The translations under genes were made by a program, and so were the position numbers. The notes below the pieces were generated by a model. It saw only the letters and a list, made by a program, of their open reading frames with translations, was not told the origin of the DNA and ran no database searches. Source: Terriglobia bacterium (GTDB lineage: Bacteria > Acidobacteriota > Terriglobia > UBA7540). From it: a stretch of 7,209 bases of DNA. The stretch covers positions 1 to 7,209 of the forward strand of contig JASIKV010000503.1 of the NCBI GenBank assembly GCA_030049455.1. The letters run 5' to 3'. This document shows positions 6,081 through 7,209 of the stretch, piece by piece. Within the stretch, counting starts at the first letter, position 1. The number at the start of each line of letters is the position of its first letter.

Positions 6081-6932
6081 ATGCCGATTCTTGCCAACCA
6101 ACTCAACAGCCGCAGGCGCTTGACCCGGCTTGCAGTTTTGCTCCTGGCGTTCACATCCGCCGCAGCTCACGCAGAGCAATGGCAAAAGCTGAATCCCCAG
6201 GGGTACGTGAACGATTTCGCCGGCGTCCTGAACTCCGCCACAATTGATGAAATGAACCGCCTGAGCACCGAGGTGGACCAGAAAGCCAAAGCGCAGATCG
6301 CCGTGGTCACCATCAAGACCTTGGATGGTGACACCGTGGAAGACTTTGCCAATCACCTGTTCCAAAAATGGGGAGTGGGCGCGAAGGGAACGGACCGCGG
6401 CGTGATGGTGCTGATGGCCACGCAAGACCACAAATACTGGACGGAAGTGGGCTACGGGCTCGAGCCGATTCTGCCCGACGGCAAGGTGGGCGGATTTGGC
6501 CGCGGCATGGTTCCGTATTTGCGGCAGGGCGATTACAACAGCGCTTTGCTGGGAATGGTTCAACAGATTGCAGCAGTTATCGCGCAGGACCGTCATGTTT
6601 CACTCGGCAGCCTGCCCGGCGCAAGTGCGCCTACCTCGAGCGAGCCGGAGCCGAGCCAGACACCTCAACTCTCCATTGGTAGTATTCTGTTGTTTCTTTT
6701 CGTGGTGTTCATTATCGGCGTGCCCGCTTGGGGGCTCCTCAGAGTATTTCTAAGCTTGTTCGGCATCGGAAGAGGGTTTTACGGTTCGGGTGGCGGCCAT
6801 CGCGGGGGTTATTGGGGTGGCGGTGGTTTTGGAGGAGGCGGCTGGAGCGGGGGCGGATTCGGAGGGGGAGGAGGTTTCGGCGGGTTTGGCGGAGGATCGT
6901 CGGGTGGCGGCGGAGCCGGCGGCGGTTGGTAG
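6081..6932 (+). CDS. Exported TPM-domain (YgcG-like) protein with glycine-rich tail
   Basis: Starting at ATG 6081 gives 283 residues with a good signal peptide: basic RRRLTR (11-16), a hydrophobic core (17-28) and a likely cut after Ala-His-Ala (29-31). The same frame is open upstream to an ATG at 5988, but that would bury the signal peptide behind 31 polar residues. The TPM domain (about 41-170) includes GYVNDFAGVLN near its start, an AQIAVVTI strand, FANHLFQKWGVG and the EVGYGLEPILPD segment typical of the family. A Ser/Pro linker, one membrane segment (about 200-218) and a tail of mostly glycine with aromatic residues (about 231-283, ending GGGW) complete it. The domain would face the periplasm or outside, with the tail in the cytoplasm if there is a single crossing. 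TPM proteins (YgcG, TLP18.3/Psb32) are linked to envelope functions and photosystem repair, but the bacterial role is poorly defined. A LemA gene, a common neighbour, is not visible here. Confidence 0.88.
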   Translation: MPILANQLNSRRRLTRLAVLLLAFTSAAAHAEQWQKLNPQGYVNDFAGVLNSATIDEMNRLSTEVDQKAKAQIAVVTIKTLDGDTVEDFANHLFQKWGVGAKGTDRGVMVLMATQDHKYWTEVGYGLEPILPDGKVGGFGRGMVPYLRQGDYNSALLGMVQQIAAVIAQDRHVSLGSLPGASAPTSSEPEPSQTPQLSIGSILLFLFVVFIIGVPAWGLLRVFLSLFGIGRGFYGSGGGHRGGYWGGGGFGGGGWSGGGFGGGGGFGGFGGGSSGGGGAGGGW

Positions 6933-7042
6933 AGCGCGAGCCATCTCTTTCCAGGCGATTCCTTCCCAGCGCAAGCAAGAGTGCCCGAGATCATCCAGCG
7001 ACCAGCATTCCGGGTAGTGCCTCAGTTTGAATCTTGTAGCGC

Positions 7043-7060
7043 GTCCCGCCTCGGCGGGAC
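7043..7060. repeat. Short perfect hairpin starting the right-edge repeat cluster
   Basis: GTCCCGCC (7043-7050) and GGCGGGAC (7053-7060) are perfect complements separated by two bases. The hairpin begins about 110 bases after the TPM-protein stop and directly precedes the larger hairpin/direct-repeat cluster. It has no T-tract, so its use as a terminator is uncertain. Confidence 0.6.
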
Positions 7061-7209
7061 CACCCGCGACTTGTGGCATGGCCATCCTGGCCATGTCCAT
7101 GGGCTGGAAGCCCATGCCACAGCGGCAGGACACGCGAGTTTTTGCCATTCACCGATGGATCGCGGGTGGGGACCACCCGCGACTTGTGGCATGGCCATCC
7201 TGGCCATGT
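7056..7209. repeat. Hairpin-rich direct repeat (41 bp, 113-bp spacing) cut by the window end
   Basis: Bases 7056-7096 recur exactly at 7169-7209, and the match runs to the last base, so the second copy probably continues outside the window. Several perfect short hairpins are packed inside: CATGGCCA with TGGCCATG (7077-7084/7088-7095), CATGGGCT with AGCCCATG (7098-7105/7109-7116), and TCGCGGGTGG with CCACCCGCGA (7160-7169/7173-7182). TGTGGCATGG (7072-7081) also pairs with CCATGCCACA (7112-7121). Loops are about three bases. The 7060-7069 copy of CCACCCGCGA also forms an inverted pair with 7160-7169, enclosing the intervening unit. No real gene is evident. This looks like a dispersed palindromic intergenic repeat family. 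Confidence 0.8.

Noticed and set aside
6809..6994. Proline-rich minus-strand frame opposite the end of the TPM gene
   Set aside because: It is the antisense reading of the glycine codons (GGN read as CCN) of the TPM protein tail and has no independent support.
6991..7207. Minus-strand frames reading through the right-edge repeats
   Set aside because: Their sequence is explained by the palindromic repeats themselves, and different frames give the same kind of short repeated peptides. No start signal or domain is visible.
7056..7209. Possible CRISPR array (41-bp repeat, 72-bp gap)
   Set aside because: Only two copies are present, the gap is long and itself full of hairpins, and no cas gene is nearby. 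A palindromic intergenic repeat explains it better.

Overview
The window looks like chromosomal DNA from a GC-rich Gram-negative-type bacterium, with ordinary bacterial gene structure (GTG and ATG starts, overlapping genes, a sigma-70 style promoter). My best guess is an acidobacterium or a relative. That rests on the GC-rich coding style, the type of two-component system, and the dense palindromic intergenic repeats. It is an inference, not a proof.

Layout, left to right. The first 99 bases read as the end of an unidentified gene. A CPBP-family (CAAX-protease-like) membrane protease follows on the + strand (159-1001). Between it and the next, convergent gene lies a layered palindromic repeat (1012-1343): imperfect outer arms, an inner 25-bp inverted repeat, a central hairpin, and a 119-bp MITE-like element that split one arm of the 25-bp repeat with a 5-bp target duplication. 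Then come two overlapping minus-strand genes forming one two-component system. The histidine kinase (5555 down to 2724) carries an extracytoplasmic PDZ domain, about ten membrane segments, GAF, PAS, HisKA and HATPase domains. The NtrC-type sigma-54 response regulator (2734 down to 1340) has an 11-nt overlap with the kinase. A well-formed promoter sits just upstream of the kinase. A gene-poor, very AT-rich stretch (about 5640-5760) separates the kinase from a divergent + strand gene for an exported TPM-domain (YgcG-like) protein with a membrane anchor and a glycine-rich tail (6081-6932). The window ends in a second cluster of hairpin repeats with a 41-bp direct repeat cut by the window edge.

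Functionally, the kinase probably senses an envelope or membrane signal through its PDZ/multi-pass module and phosphorylates Asp55 of the regulator, which would activate sigma-54 promoters. No convincing sigma-54 promoter was seen here, so the targets probably lie elsewhere. All three identified products other than the regulator are membrane or envelope proteins. I see no complete new defence or mobile system. The most unusual material is the nested repeat at 1012-1343, whose outer arm contains the regulator's stop codon, and the hairpin array at the right edge.
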